This document shows positions 1 to 7,604 of a stretch of 12,717 bases of DNA, one piece after another. The notes below the pieces were generated by a model that was not told the DNA's origin, did not search any database, and worked only from the letters and a program-made list of their open reading frames with translations. Source of the DNA: Methanomicrobia archaeon. GTDB taxonomy: Archaea > Methanobacteriota_B > Thermococci > Methanofastidiosales > B48-G16. How positions within the stretch are numbered: position 1 is the first letter of the stretch; each line of letters opens with the position of its first letter. The DNA lies in NCBI GenBank assembly GCA_023133315.1, contig JAGLWR010000021.1, forward strand, positions 1 to 12,717, in the 5' to 3' direction. Made by a program: the position numbers and the translations under genes.

Positions 1-386
1 CTTTTTTTAACTTCTTCACTCATACTACCATCCATATTTTTCGGCTGGATTCCTATGATAATGACATTTTTTACATAATGCTCCAGATACGAAACTAGAA
101 TAGAAAGGGGAATGTTATGTGTACTTACGTGCATACTGCCTATCATGTTTTTTGGTACTCTTCGTATCTCGCCTGCAAGTAATCCCATATCGGTGGCATC
201 TATTATTATCACGGTCGTAGGAGCATATTTTTTAACCGGAGAGGTAAAGTTTTCAGGTACTGTGCTACAGTCCAGAATAAGGAAGTTATCCAAATCTTCC
301 CGTTTCAACTTATCTGCTATATAAGGACCTACTGCATCGTCTCCGCCGTATCTGTTTCCGATGCACATAACTACATTTTTCATCAT
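1..386 (-). CDS. hycI: Hydrogenase maturation endopeptidase HycI, C-terminus cut by window edge
   Basis: This is the nickel-dependent protease that removes the C-terminal tail of a [NiFe] hydrogenase large subunit once nickel is in place. The reverse-strand reading frame opens at ATG 386 (a second ATG follows directly) and stays open for 128 codons to the window edge. Family signatures are clear: CIGNRYGGDDAVG near residues 8-20, IIIDATDMG around 60-68 followed by GEIR, and STHNIPL around 88-94, then IIGIQP. By comparison with E. coli HycI as I remember it, D16, D63 and H90 are the likely nickel-binding residues. It is divergent from hypE with a 55-bp gap, and its probable substrate, the large subunit at 2500-3723, is nearby. 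The missing end is probably only some tens of residues. Family assignment is secure. Confidence 0.93.
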   Translation of the reverse strand, partial: MMKNVVMCIGNRYGGDDAVGPYIADKLKREDLDNFLILDCSTVPENFTSPVKKYAPTTVIIIDATDMGLLAGEIRRVPKNMIGSMHVSTHNIPLSILVSYLEHYVKNVIIIGIQPKNMDGSMSEEVKK

Positions 387-403
387 TAGTAAATTGTGGG
401 GTC

Positions 404-421
404 AGTATAAAAGTTTATATA
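404..421. promoter_or_regulatory. Bidirectional promoter between hycI and hypE, probably leaderless both ways
   Basis: The plus-strand TATA box TTTATATA (414-421) is preceded by the purine-rich AAAAG typical of an archaeal BRE. Its centre lies about 25 nt before the hypE ATG at 442, so transcription would start at or next to the start codon. The overlapping reverse-strand box CTTTTATA (complement of 406-413) sits about 24 nt before the hycI ATG at 386. Neither gene has a clear Shine-Dalgarno sequence, which fits leaderless mRNAs. Co-expression of the two maturation genes is inferred. Confidence 0.6.
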
Positions 422-441
422 GTGAATATCGAATAAGCAGC

Positions 442-1491
442 ATGGAAGAAAGAATAAAACTGTCTCACGGTGCAGGCGGAGAATTGATGGATAAACTCAT
501 TAAAGAGAAGATGTTACGGTACTTTGCTGATCACGACGCAGCCGTTCCTCTTTCTGCTCTGGACGACGCAGCTGTGATAGACGATATAGTTTTTACTACG
601 GACTCACATACCATCCAGCCACTCTTTTTTCCCGGAGGCGATATCGGCTCTCTGGCGGTATCGGGAACTATCAACGATATAGCAGTGATGGGTGCGGAGC
701 CCATTGCGTTATCGGCAGGATTCATAATTGAAGAAGGGTTTTCATTAAAAAAATTTGAAGTCATTGTAAAAAGCATGGGTACTTGTTCTGCGAAAGCAAA
801 TGTACCTATTATAACTGGCGACACAAAAGTAGTTGAGAAAGGAGCGATACAGGAGTTCATGATCAATACCAGTGCCATCGGCAGAAGCAGTAAACTACTT
901 GAAAATAACGTGGACGAGGTGAGGAAATATCGAGAGATTAATGAAAAGTGGCTGCTGGATTCAAATTTAAAAAAAGGAGACAAGATCATACTCTCTGGAA
1001 ATATAGGCGAGCACGGCATAGCCTTACTTTCTTTTAGAGAAGGTTACGGATTTGATACAGAGATAAAGTCAGACGTCGCTCCAATAAATGGAGTGATGGA
1101 GAAAGCACTTGCAGTTGGAGGTATCGTATCTGCAAAGGATCCTACGAGAGGAGGCCTTTCGAATACCTTAAACGAGTTCGGTGAAAAATCGAATATAGGG
1201 ATCTTGATCGATGAGGAAAAAATACCGATTTCTCTGGGAGTTGTATCCGCCTGCGATATGCTTGGGATAGATCCTCTGGAAATAGGGAATGAAGGAAAAG
1301 TTGTGCTTGGGGTGGTAAAAGAAAAAGCAGAAGATGTTTTACATGCGATAAAAAAACATCCTCTTGGAAAAAAAGCAGAAATAATTGGAGAAACAACCAA
1401 TTTAGTGGAAGGTGTGATATTAAAAACGAGTATCGGAGGAAAACGGATCTTACATAAGCCCATTGGAGATCCAGTTCCGCGGATATGTTAA
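442..1491 (+). CDS. hypE: Hydrogenase maturation protein HypE (carbamoyl dehydratase)
   Basis: HypE (PurM/ThiL-like ATPase fold) dehydrates the carbamoyl group received from HypF on its C-terminal cysteine to a thiocyanate. That cyanide goes to the Fe centre held by HypCD. The protein is 349 residues and ends in the diagnostic PRIC, with C349 as the acceptor. Other signatures are LSHGAGGELMDKLI at the N-terminus, LDDAAVID (about 40-47), GTINDIAVMGA (75-85), GDTKVVEKG (126-134), GEHGIALL (189-196) and DPTRGGLSNTLNE. I chose ATG 442 because the family starts right at this motif and the TATA box is spaced for it; an upstream in-frame ATG at 361 overlaps hycI and adds a non-family peptide. A segment at about residues 150-176 looks longer than in bacterial HypE. 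HypF, HypC and HypD lie downstream. Confidence 0.96.
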   Translation: MEERIKLSHGAGGELMDKLIKEKMLRYFADHDAAVPLSALDDAAVIDDIVFTTDSHTIQPLFFPGGDIGSLAVSGTINDIAVMGAEPIALSAGFIIEEGFSLKKFEVIVKSMGTCSAKANVPIITGDTKVVEKGAIQEFMINTSAIGRSSKLLENNVDEVRKYREINEKWLLDSNLKKGDKIILSGNIGEHGIALLSFREGYGFDTEIKSDVAPINGVMEKALAVGGIVSAKDPTRGGLSNTLNEFGEKSNIGILIDEEKIPISLGVVSACDMLGIDPLEIGNEGKVVLGVVKEKAEDVLHAIKKHPLGKKAEIIGETTNLVEGVILKTSIGGKRILHKPIGDPVPRIC

Positions 1492-1495
1492 CCAT

Positions 1496-1507
1496 AAGAT
1501 TTTTAAG
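1496..1507 (+). promoter_or_regulatory. Probable promoter of the hydrogenase structural operon
   Basis: AAGATTTTTAAG just after the hypE stop resembles the BRE/TATA pattern of other starts in this window. It would place transcription start near 1528, leaving a short leader with GTGAGG (1542-1547) seven bases before the ATG at 1555. A second AT-rich box, ATATAAATA (about 1525-1533), could instead give a leaderless transcript. The GTGAGG favours the first. Read-through from hypE is also possible across this 63-bp gap. Confidence 0.4.
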
Positions 1508-1554
1508 TCATCAGTTTGGTATGAATATAAATAAAAATTCAGTGAGGAAGTTAT

Positions 1555-1992
1555 ATGACAAAAGAAAGCCTAAAAACGTTTAAAAAATCATTGTGGGTAT
1601 TTCATATGAATACAGGTTCTTGCAACGGTTGCGACATTGAGATAGTTGCTGCTCTGACACCAAGATATGACATAGAAAGGTTCGGAATGATGCTCGTCGG
1701 GACGCCGAGACATGCAGACGTTTTATTGGTTACAGGGCCAGTAATGAAAAATATGGAAGATAAAGTAAAACGAGTTTATGAGCAAGTCCCAGATCCAAAA
1801 GCAGTAATCGTCGTCGGAAACTGTGGTGCAACTGGAGGAGTTTTTCACGAGTCTTATAGTGTTGCCGGTCCACTGGATAAAATAATTCCTGTGGATGTTT
1901 ATGTGCCGGGATGTCCACCGAGACCCGAGGCAATAATATATGGAGTAGCCAAGGTATGGCTCAAATTGGAAGAAATGGAGGGTAAAAAATGA
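1555..1992 (+). CDS. Group 4 [NiFe] hydrogenase small subunit (EchC/MbhJ/NuoB-like)
   Basis: This electron-transfer subunit of an energy-converting-type [NiFe] hydrogenase carries the proximal [4Fe-4S] cluster next to the NiFe site and is homologous to complex I NuoB. At 145 residues it is the short, single-cluster form typical of group 4. The cluster ligands are visible: the pair in GSCNGCDIE (C23, C26), C90 in VVGNCGATGG, and C120 in PGCPPRPEAI. There is no twin-arginine signal, so it is cytoplasmic, as in Ech and Mbh. GTGAGG precedes the ATG at normal spacing. The next gene overlaps by 4 nt (ATGA), implying translational coupling. The C-x2-C spacing and GCPPRPE fit NuoB, EchC and MbhJ alike; the complete hydrogenase ligand set in the partner large subunit shows that this is hydrogenase, not complex I. 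Confidence 0.93.
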   Translation: MTKESLKTFKKSLWVFHMNTGSCNGCDIEIVAALTPRYDIERFGMMLVGTPRHADVLLVTGPVMKNMEDKVKRVYEQVPDPKAVIVVGNCGATGGVFHESYSVAGPLDKIIPVDVYVPGCPPRPEAIIYGVAKVWLKLEEMEGKK

Positions 1993-2507
1993 AAAACCTA
2001 AGTTCCGAAGAGATTGTTCAATATTTCAATGATAAATTTAAGGAAAAGATAAAAGATGCAAGAATCGAAAAAAGGTCTGCAGGCTCCAAGAAAAAAGAAT
2101 TTTTTAACATATGGTTTAAAATTGATAAAAGTATTTTTAAAGAAGCAATTAATCATCTTTGCGAGATACAATTTCCTCACTTTGCAGTTATATCAGGAAA
2201 CGACATAGGTGAGAATATCGAATTGGTCTATCATTTTTCAGTGTATTACGGAGTTCGATTAAAGGAGATATCAATCAACATTTCTGTAGAGGTCCCTAAA
2301 TCCAATCTAAAAATAGAGAGTATCTGCGATATCATCCCCGGAGCACTTATTAGCGAGAGGGAAATCCAGGAGATGCTTGGCGTCACAGTGGAAGGTATTC
2401 CGGACAACAGGAGAATATTTTTGATAGGTAATATTCCAGAAGGAGTATATCCCTGGAGAAAGGACGAGAAGGGTCCTCAAAAATTAGTGAGGGATATGTA
2501 TGAGTGA
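1989..2507 (+). CDS. Hydrogenase 30 kDa-type subunit (EchD/MbhK/NuoC-like)
   Basis: This is the structural subunit equivalent to complex I NuoC and to MbhK/EchD, which packs against the large and small subunits and carries no cofactor. The 172-residue length is close to MbhK. The N-terminal half is divergent and charged. The conserved family end is clear: a stretch around residues 130-160 reading EREIQEMLGV then GIPDNRRIFL, followed by a YPWRKD-type tail. There are no cluster-binding cysteine motifs. The start overlaps the small-subunit stop by 4 nt, and its end overlaps the large-subunit start by 8 nt. Order and coupling alone would support the assignment. The exact orthology (Ech or Mbh) cannot be set from the sequence. 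Confidence 0.87.
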   Translation: MKNLSSEEIVQYFNDKFKEKIKDARIEKRSAGSKKKEFFNIWFKIDKSIFKEAINHLCEIQFPHFAVISGNDIGENIELVYHFSVYYGVRLKEISINISVEVPKSNLKIESICDIIPGALISEREIQEMLGVTVEGIPDNRRIFLIGNIPEGVYPWRKDEKGPQKLVRDMYE

Positions 2508-3723
2508 AAAGACGACCTATACCTTGCCGATTGGTCCGATACATCCTGCCCTTAAGGAGCCGGTAGCTTTTGAGTTTGAGATCGAGGGAGAGAAAATTGT
2601 CGGAGTTGATTTAAAAGTTGGACATGTTCACAGAGCGATAGAGTGGATCGGGACGCAGAGAAATCCAATTCAGATCATATATCTAGCGGAAAGAATCTGC
2701 GGTATTTGCAATATTTGTCATCCTCTAGCATTTTCTAGAGCCGTTGAGAATATAGCAAATATTGAGGTTCCAGAAAGAGCAGAGTACATTAGAACGATAA
2801 TGGCAGAGCTTGAGAGAATTCACTCCCATATTTTGTGGGCCGGAGTGGCAGCACATGAAATTGGTTTCGATACAGTGCTCCATCTGAGCTGGGCTGTAAG
2901 GGAAAAGGTTTTAGATCTTATAGAATATCTGACAGGTAACAGGATAACAAAGGCCGTATTCACGATCGGGGGTGTGAGAAGGGATATAACTAAAGATCAG
3001 TATCCCACGATCAATAAAGCTTTAAATTATTATAAAGAAAATTTGGGTGTACTAGTAAATACTTTCCTGGATGATAAAACTATACAGATGAGATCAAAAA
3101 ATTGTGGCATACTGACAGAAGAAGATGCATTGAAGTTATGTGCAGTGGGGCCGACTACGAGAGCGAGCGGAATAAAAAAAGATGTGCGGGTGGACCAGGC
3201 TTACTGTGCTTATGGTGATCTGGATATCAAAGTGATGACACCCGATATTGTTACAGGGGAAGTTAATGGAGACGTATACGACAGAATCGTTGTGAGATTA
3301 CTCGAGGTAGAACAATCCGTTGATTTGATTGAACAGTGCTTGGATAAATTACCGTCAGGAGATCTTGTTGCAGAGCCAAAGATTCCGAAGTTACTTGCCA
3401 CGCTAAAAAAAACAGAAGGAGAAGGAATAGGAAGAGCGGAGGCTCCCCGTGGAGAGGTAATCCATTATGTAAAATTAGATGGAAAAAATGAGGCACCATA
3501 CACGTGGAAGGTAAGGGCGCCTACATACAACAATCTATTGGCATGGATACCCATGTTGATGGGAGAACAGATCGCTGATATTCCGATTGTAGCCGCATCG
3601 ACAGACCCCTGTATGTCTTGTACCAATAGGGTCACCGTGATTCGAAATAATAAGAAGGAGATTTTAGATAACGAAGAACTTCATCGTCTCAGTATTGAGA
3701 AAACAAGGAGGTTTGCGAGATGA
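2500..3723 (+). CDS. Group 4 [NiFe] hydrogenase large (catalytic) subunit, EchE/MbhL-like precursor
   Basis: This catalytic subunit holds the NiFe(CN)2CO centre that interconverts H2 and protons plus electrons. Both ligand motifs are intact: RICGIC (C67, C70) and DPCMSC (C371, C374), so an active hydrogenase is expected rather than a complex I or Fpo/NuoD subunit. GHVHRAIEW (41-49), IHSHILW and the EAPRGE region (about 314-319) fit group 4. After CTNR there is a 30-residue tail starting VTVI; the family knowledge is that HycI-type proteases cut after this Arg (R377) once nickel is loaded, much as in E. coli HycE. The 407-residue length is normal for Ech/Mbh large subunits without an N-terminal NuoC fusion. 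It overlaps the preceding gene by 8 nt and the following ferredoxin gene by 4 nt. The electron partner is probably ferredoxin via the next gene product. Confidence 0.95.
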   Translation: MSEKTTYTLPIGPIHPALKEPVAFEFEIEGEKIVGVDLKVGHVHRAIEWIGTQRNPIQIIYLAERICGICNICHPLAFSRAVENIANIEVPERAEYIRTIMAELERIHSHILWAGVAAHEIGFDTVLHLSWAVREKVLDLIEYLTGNRITKAVFTIGGVRRDITKDQYPTINKALNYYKENLGVLVNTFLDDKTIQMRSKNCGILTEEDALKLCAVGPTTRASGIKKDVRVDQAYCAYGDLDIKVMTPDIVTGEVNGDVYDRIVVRLLEVEQSVDLIEQCLDKLPSGDLVAEPKIPKLLATLKKTEGEGIGRAEAPRGEVIHYVKLDGKNEAPYTWKVRAPTYNNLLAWIPMLMGEQIADIPIVAASTDPCMSCTNRVTVIRNNKKEILDNEELHRLSIEKTRRFAR

Positions 3724-4112
3724 TAGTACTCAGACTGATAAAACAGTTGTTTAAGAATCCCTTTACGAACAAATTTCCAGCTAAGTATACCCCTACTTCC
3801 ATGACAGAATTTTTGAAAGATGTAGAAAAGGGTAAGGTAAAGATGATTCCACCGATAGAAACACCTCCTCAATTCAGAGGAGCAGTTGCTTACGATAAAG
3901 AGAAATGCATAGGCTGTCAGCTCTGTATGAGAATATGTCCGTCCCGTTCTATAGAATTCATTCCCGAAACGAAGAAAATAAAGATTTATCTCTCCAGATG
4001 CACTTTTTGTTCTCAATGCGTTGAGATATGCCCGGTCGATGCTCTAAGCATGAGCGACAAATGGCTGTTAGCAGATACGAATAAATACTCGAAGAATTTA
4101 ATCGTTGAATGA
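3720..4112 (+). CDS. Hydrogenase 2x[4Fe-4S] ferredoxin-like subunit (EchF/MbhN/NuoI-like)
   Basis: This iron-sulfur subunit would pass electrons between soluble ferredoxin and the small subunit. Two classic clusters are visible in 130 residues: C63, C66, C69 and C73 in CIGCQLCMRICP, and C94, C97, C100 and C104 in CTFCSQCVEICP, each with the trailing proline. The N-terminal stretch of about 55 residues (LIKQLFKNPFTNKFP, then a PP-rich loop) and the C-terminal ALSMSDKWLLA segment match MbhN/EchF rather than a free ferredoxin. Its ATG overlaps the large-subunit stop as ATGA. The gene order small, 30 kDa, large, ferredoxin is the Ech CDEF order; compared with Mbh JKLMN the membrane subunit M is missing. 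Confidence 0.92.
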   Translation: MIVLRLIKQLFKNPFTNKFPAKYTPTSMTEFLKDVEKGKVKMIPPIETPPQFRGAVAYDKEKCIGCQLCMRICPSRSIEFIPETKKIKIYLSRCTFCSQCVEICPVDALSMSDKWLLADTNKYSKNLIVE

Positions 4113-4116
4113 TATA

Positions 4117-6291
4117 ATGAAGATTATTTTCAGAGGCATTGTCCAGGGAGTAGGATTCAGGCCTACTATTTATAGAATTGCAAAAGCAATGAAGCTGAAC
4201 GGTTATGTATTAAATAAAGGTTCAGAGGTAGAGGTGGTCATTGATGGAGATGCTGACGAATTTGTGAAAAAATTGAAAGAAAAACTACCTCTCACGGCAA
4301 AGATAACTGAAGTAATTGTAGAGGAAGACAACAGACATTTTGAAGATTTTCGCATAATAAAAAGTGAAAGTGGTGAACGATCTTCGCCAATACCTGTAGA
4401 TGGAGGCATATGTGATGATTGTCTTCGCGAACTTTTTGATCCCGATAATAAACGATATCTCTACCCATTTACAAACTGCACGGTATGCGGTGCCAGGTTT
4501 AGTTTAATTCAAGACCTCCCGTATGACAGGGAAAAAACATCCATGGGAGAGTTCAACCTTTGTGAGAGTTGCAACGCTGAATACACAGATCCTATGGATA
4601 GAAGATATCACGCACAAACTATATCCTGTTCTTTATGTGGGCCTTCGTATAAATTGCATGACAGAGAAAAAAAAGACATTGGCGGAGATCCCATCAAAAA
4701 GTTTGCCGAATACATTGATCAGGGTGCTATAGGTGTCATAAAATCGTGGGGGGGGATGCATCTCTGCTGCAAGCTCGATCAAATAGAGAAATTTAGAGAA
4801 TGGTATAACAGACCACAGAAACCCTTTGCCATCATGGTAAAGGATATTGCAGCAGTTGAAAAATATGCAGAGATAACAGAAAATGAAAGAAAGTTACTGC
4901 TTTCCACCAGAAAGCCCATTGTGCTGCTACACAAAAAGAACAATGAGCTGGTATCTCCCGGTATATCCACGATCGGTATCTACCTCCCTTATACAGGTCT
5001 CCATCATCTACTTTTCTCGTATATGAATACAGACGCACTGATCATGACGTCTGCAAACGTTCCCAGGGAGCCCATGCTGATAGATAATAAAGATGCATTT
5101 TCCTTGAATGCAGATTTCTACTTACTTCATAATAGAGCAGTACCAAATAGGATCGATGATTCTGTCATAAAGATGTGGAAAAAAAAGACATTTTTCATAA
5201 GAAAATCACGGGGATACGTACCGGACCCCATTAAAATAAATCATAAAAAATCTATCATGAGCGTAGGTGCCGAAGAAAACGTTTGTGGTGCTCTCTCAAA
5301 TAATGAAATACTCTATGCAACGCAGTATATAGGAAATACGAGGTATTATCCAACTCTTGAGTTTTTGGAGGACGCTCTGAGGTACATGATGAAAATTACA
5401 GGAATAACAAGTTTGGACGGCATAGGAATGGATCTGCACCCTTTGTATAATACGAGAGGAATTGCAAAAAAATTTGCTGAAGAGCATCATGTGGAAATTA
5501 AAGAGATACAGCATCACTGGGCGCATGCTGCATCTTTATTACTCGATAATAATCTGGATGAAGGAGTTATACTCACAATAGATGGTGCAGGATACGGAAC
5601 AGACGGCACGATCTGGGGGGGCGAGGTGTTACGTGCCACATACAACAATTTTGAAAGATTGGGTCATTTAGAGCGTATACCACTTTTAGGAGGAGACAAG
5701 GCAACAAAAGATCCGAGAAGACTGGTATTCGCAATTTTTAAACAACTCGGTAAAGAAAAATATTTCGAAGGAAAAGAAGCAGAGATCTTATCCAAATTAC
5801 TCAAAAAATCACCAAAAACGAGCAGTCTGGGTAGGATATTGGATGCATTATCGTGTTATTTAGGCGTCTGTACAAGAAAAACGTACGACGGAGAGCCGGC
5901 GATGAAGCTGGAGAAATATTTAGAAAGAGGAAATGCGAAATACAACTTTGATACGGAAGTGAAAAACGGGGTAGTAAATACTGTAGAATTATTTAGCCAG
6001 ATGGATGACTATGTGAAATCTTCTTTATCCGAGAGAGAAAAATCAGATCTCGCTTATTCTGCTGTGAAAGTCATAATGGAAAAATTAACGGATATTGCCA
6101 TCGATAACGCAGGAGACACAAAGAAGATAGGCATTACGGGAGGCGTATCCTATAACATACCAATAATAGAGATGGTAGAAAAAAAACTAAGAAAAGAAGG
6201 ATTTGAACTCATAACTCATAACACTATACCAAATGGCGACGGCGGCATTGCCATAGGACAGAATGTGATTGTGGGGGAGTTATTATCTTAG
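4117..6291 (+). CDS. hypF: Carbamoyltransferase HypF
   Basis: HypF uses carbamoyl phosphate and ATP to carbamoylate the C-terminal cysteine of HypE, the source of the cyanide ligands. All domains are present: acylphosphatase (about 1-90, catalytic R15 in GVGFRP and N33), a zinc region with four CxxC pairs (C99/102, C121/124, C149/152, C171/174), a YrdC-like domain (about 195-370, with RPQKPFAIMVKD and KSRGYVPDP), and a Kae1-like carbamoyltransferase domain with QHHWAHAA (H466, H467, H470) and GGVSYN near the end. The 724-residue length is close to usual. ATG 4117 starts MKIIFRGIVQGVGFRP, as in the family; an in-frame TTG at 4105 would add four residues and overlap the ferredoxin gene. No strong Shine-Dalgarno is seen, so coupling to the operon is likely. 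The 3' end overlaps hypD tail to tail by 4 bp. Confidence 0.96.
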   Translation: MKIIFRGIVQGVGFRPTIYRIAKAMKLNGYVLNKGSEVEVVIDGDADEFVKKLKEKLPLTAKITEVIVEEDNRHFEDFRIIKSESGERSSPIPVDGGICDDCLRELFDPDNKRYLYPFTNCTVCGARFSLIQDLPYDREKTSMGEFNLCESCNAEYTDPMDRRYHAQTISCSLCGPSYKLHDREKKDIGGDPIKKFAEYIDQGAIGVIKSWGGMHLCCKLDQIEKFREWYNRPQKPFAIMVKDIAAVEKYAEITENERKLLLSTRKPIVLLHKKNNELVSPGISTIGIYLPYTGLHHLLFSYMNTDALIMTSANVPREPMLIDNKDAFSLNADFYLLHNRAVPNRIDDSVIKMWKKKTFFIRKSRGYVPDPIKINHKKSIMSVGAEENVCGALSNNEILYATQYIGNTRYYPTLEFLEDALRYMMKITGITSLDGIGMDLHPLYNTRGIAKKFAEEHHVEIKEIQHHWAHAASLLLDNNLDEGVILTIDGAGYGTDGTIWGGEVLRATYNNFERLGHLERIPLLGGDKATKDPRRLVFAIFKQLGKEKYFEGKEAEILSKLLKKSPKTSSLGRILDALSCYLGVCTRKTYDGEPAMKLEKYLERGNAKYNFDTEVKNGVVNTVELFSQMDDYVKSSLSEREKSDLAYSAVKVIMEKLTDIAIDNAGDTKKIGITGGVSYNIPIIEMVEKKLRKEGFELITHNTIPNGDGGIAIGQNVIVGELLS

Positions 6292-7370
6292 GATTTTCCC
6301 TTATACCTATACTCTATATTACAACTCCCCTCTATGCTTACCATACAGGGGCCCACAGGTTTTGAGGGAACGCACGCCTTTCCGAAAAGGGGACATTCTT
6401 CAGATGTAATTAATCCGCGGAGTACCTCTCCACATCTGCATCCTTCGGGTTCTGAAAATTCCTTTTCATTTATCTCTTGAAGTTCATCTTCAAATCTTTT
6501 CTCTGCATCATGCTCTTCAAATCTTTTTTTCAGTTTCATTCCGGAGTTGAGGATAACAGGGAACCCCCTCCACTTGCTATCCTCCATTCTGAATACTTCA
6601 TTGATCGCAGAAAGTGCTTTGAGATTTCCCTCTCTCTTTACAACTCTTGTGTACTCGTTTTCAACGATGGCTTCTCCTTTTTCTATCTGCCTCACCAGCA
6701 TCCATACGCCCATTAAAAGGTCGATGGGCTCAAAACCAGCTATTACTTGTGGAATTTTATATTTTTCAGAGATAAATTCATAGGGCATTAATCCAATAAT
6801 TGTAGAAACGTGTCCAGGTTCGATAAAACCATCTATTTTCAGCTCCCCCATCTCTGCAATAGCTTTTAAAGCTGGAGGGATCAATCGATGACAGCTGAGA
6901 ATAGAAAAGTTGGGAGGAGGATCGGTTATTATAACGGATGCAGTTGTAGGGGCAGTTGTTTCGAAGCCGATAGCCATAAAAACAACGTCTTTGTCTCTAT
7001 TTTCCTCGGCTATTTTTATGGCATCTTCTATACTGTATACCATCCTGATGTCATGCCCCTCTTCTTTGAGATCCCTCAAAGATTCCTTTTCTCCCGGAAC
7101 ATTAATCATGTCTCCAAAGGTTGCTATAATCTTGTTTTTTCGAGCGAGAAGCAGTATTTTTTCGATCTCTTTGGGGGTGGTAACGCAAACTGGACATCCA
7201 GGGCCCTGTCTTATCTCTATGCCGCATTCTTTGAACAGAATATCCAATCCGTTTTTTACCAGGGTGTCCTGATGTGTACCGCAAACGTGCATAAATCTCA
7301 GAGTTAAATTCTTCTTTTTTACGTCATCAACTATCTTTTTTGCCAAATCTTTATCTTTTAAATGGAACAT
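6288..7370 (-). CDS. hypD: Hydrogenase maturation iron-sulfur protein HypD
   Basis: HypD is the scaffold on which, together with HypC, the Fe(CN)2CO group is assembled. All family signatures are seen in 360 residues: the MHVCGTH motif (C30), GPGCPVC (C59, C62), GFETTAP, EPGHVSTI, and the C-terminal [4Fe-4S] region with GCRCGEVLRG (C311, C313), ECPLFGKAC (C326, C333) and GPCMVSIEGSC (C342, C350). Length and residues are complete. The ATG at 7370 lies one base after the hypC stop (TAGTATG), so the two are translated from one message, in keeping with their forming a complex. It converges on hypF with stop codons overlapping at 6288-6291. Confidence 0.97.
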   Translation of the reverse strand: MFHLKDKDLAKKIVDDVKKKNLTLRFMHVCGTHQDTLVKNGLDILFKECGIEIRQGPGCPVCVTTPKEIEKILLLARKNKIIATFGDMINVPGEKESLRDLKEEGHDIRMVYSIEDAIKIAEENRDKDVVFMAIGFETTAPTTASVIITDPPPNFSILSCHRLIPPALKAIAEMGELKIDGFIEPGHVSTIIGLMPYEFISEKYKIPQVIAGFEPIDLLMGVWMLVRQIEKGEAIVENEYTRVVKREGNLKALSAINEVFRMEDSKWRGFPVILNSGMKLKKRFEEHDAEKRFEDELQEINEKEFSEPEGCRCGEVLRGLITSEECPLFGKACVPSKPVGPCMVSIEGSCNIEYRYKGKS

Positions 7371-7371
7371 A

Positions 7372-7590
7372 CTACCCTTCCATCATTTCTTTAAAAATAT
7401 CGATCGTGGCTCTCGCCTCTTTTTCGTCTATAGTTTGAATCGCAAACCCCGCATGGACAAGAACGTAGTCTCCGATTTTTGCATCTACCAAGGTAACGTT
7501 GACCTTTCGTTGAGTACCATCTCCATAATCAACGATGGCATGTTCTTTATCTCCTATTTCTATTACCTGTGCTGGAACAGAGAGACACAT
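7372..7590 (-). CDS. hypC: Hydrogenase assembly chaperone HypC
   Basis: HypC is the small chaperone that binds HypD, carries the Fe(CN)2CO group on its N-terminal cysteine and delivers it to the large-subunit precursor. The product is 72 residues and begins MCLSVPAQV, with the essential C2; DYVLVHAGFAIQ and an acidic-rich helix ending the protein are also typical. I placed the start at ATG 7590 because Cys2 must follow the initiator Met; a longer frame from 7632 would bury it behind 14 extra residues that read through the promoter. A reverse TATA-like box about 25 nt upstream fits a leaderless transcript. hypD follows after one base. Whether it also serves hydrogenases elsewhere in the genome cannot be seen. 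Confidence 0.96.
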   Translation of the reverse strand: MCLSVPAQVIEIGDKEHAIVDYGDGTQRKVNVTLVDAKIGDYVLVHAGFAIQTIDEKEARATIDIFKEMMEG

Positions 7591-7604
7591 AAACTTTTTA
7601 ATTG

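Noticed and set aside
112..324. Plus-strand 70-codon reading frame at the left edge
   Set aside because: It is the shadow of hycI on the opposite strand, whose motifs are unmistakable.
361..441. 27-residue N-terminal extension of HypE from the ATG at 361
   Set aside because: It overlaps the hycI start and the promoter, and family members begin at the LSHGAGGE motif shortly after ATG 442.
1555..4112. Complex I / Fpo module instead of a hydrogenase
   Set aside because: The large subunit keeps both CxxC nickel-ligand motifs and a cleavable tail, and the cluster is surrounded by hydrogenase maturation genes.
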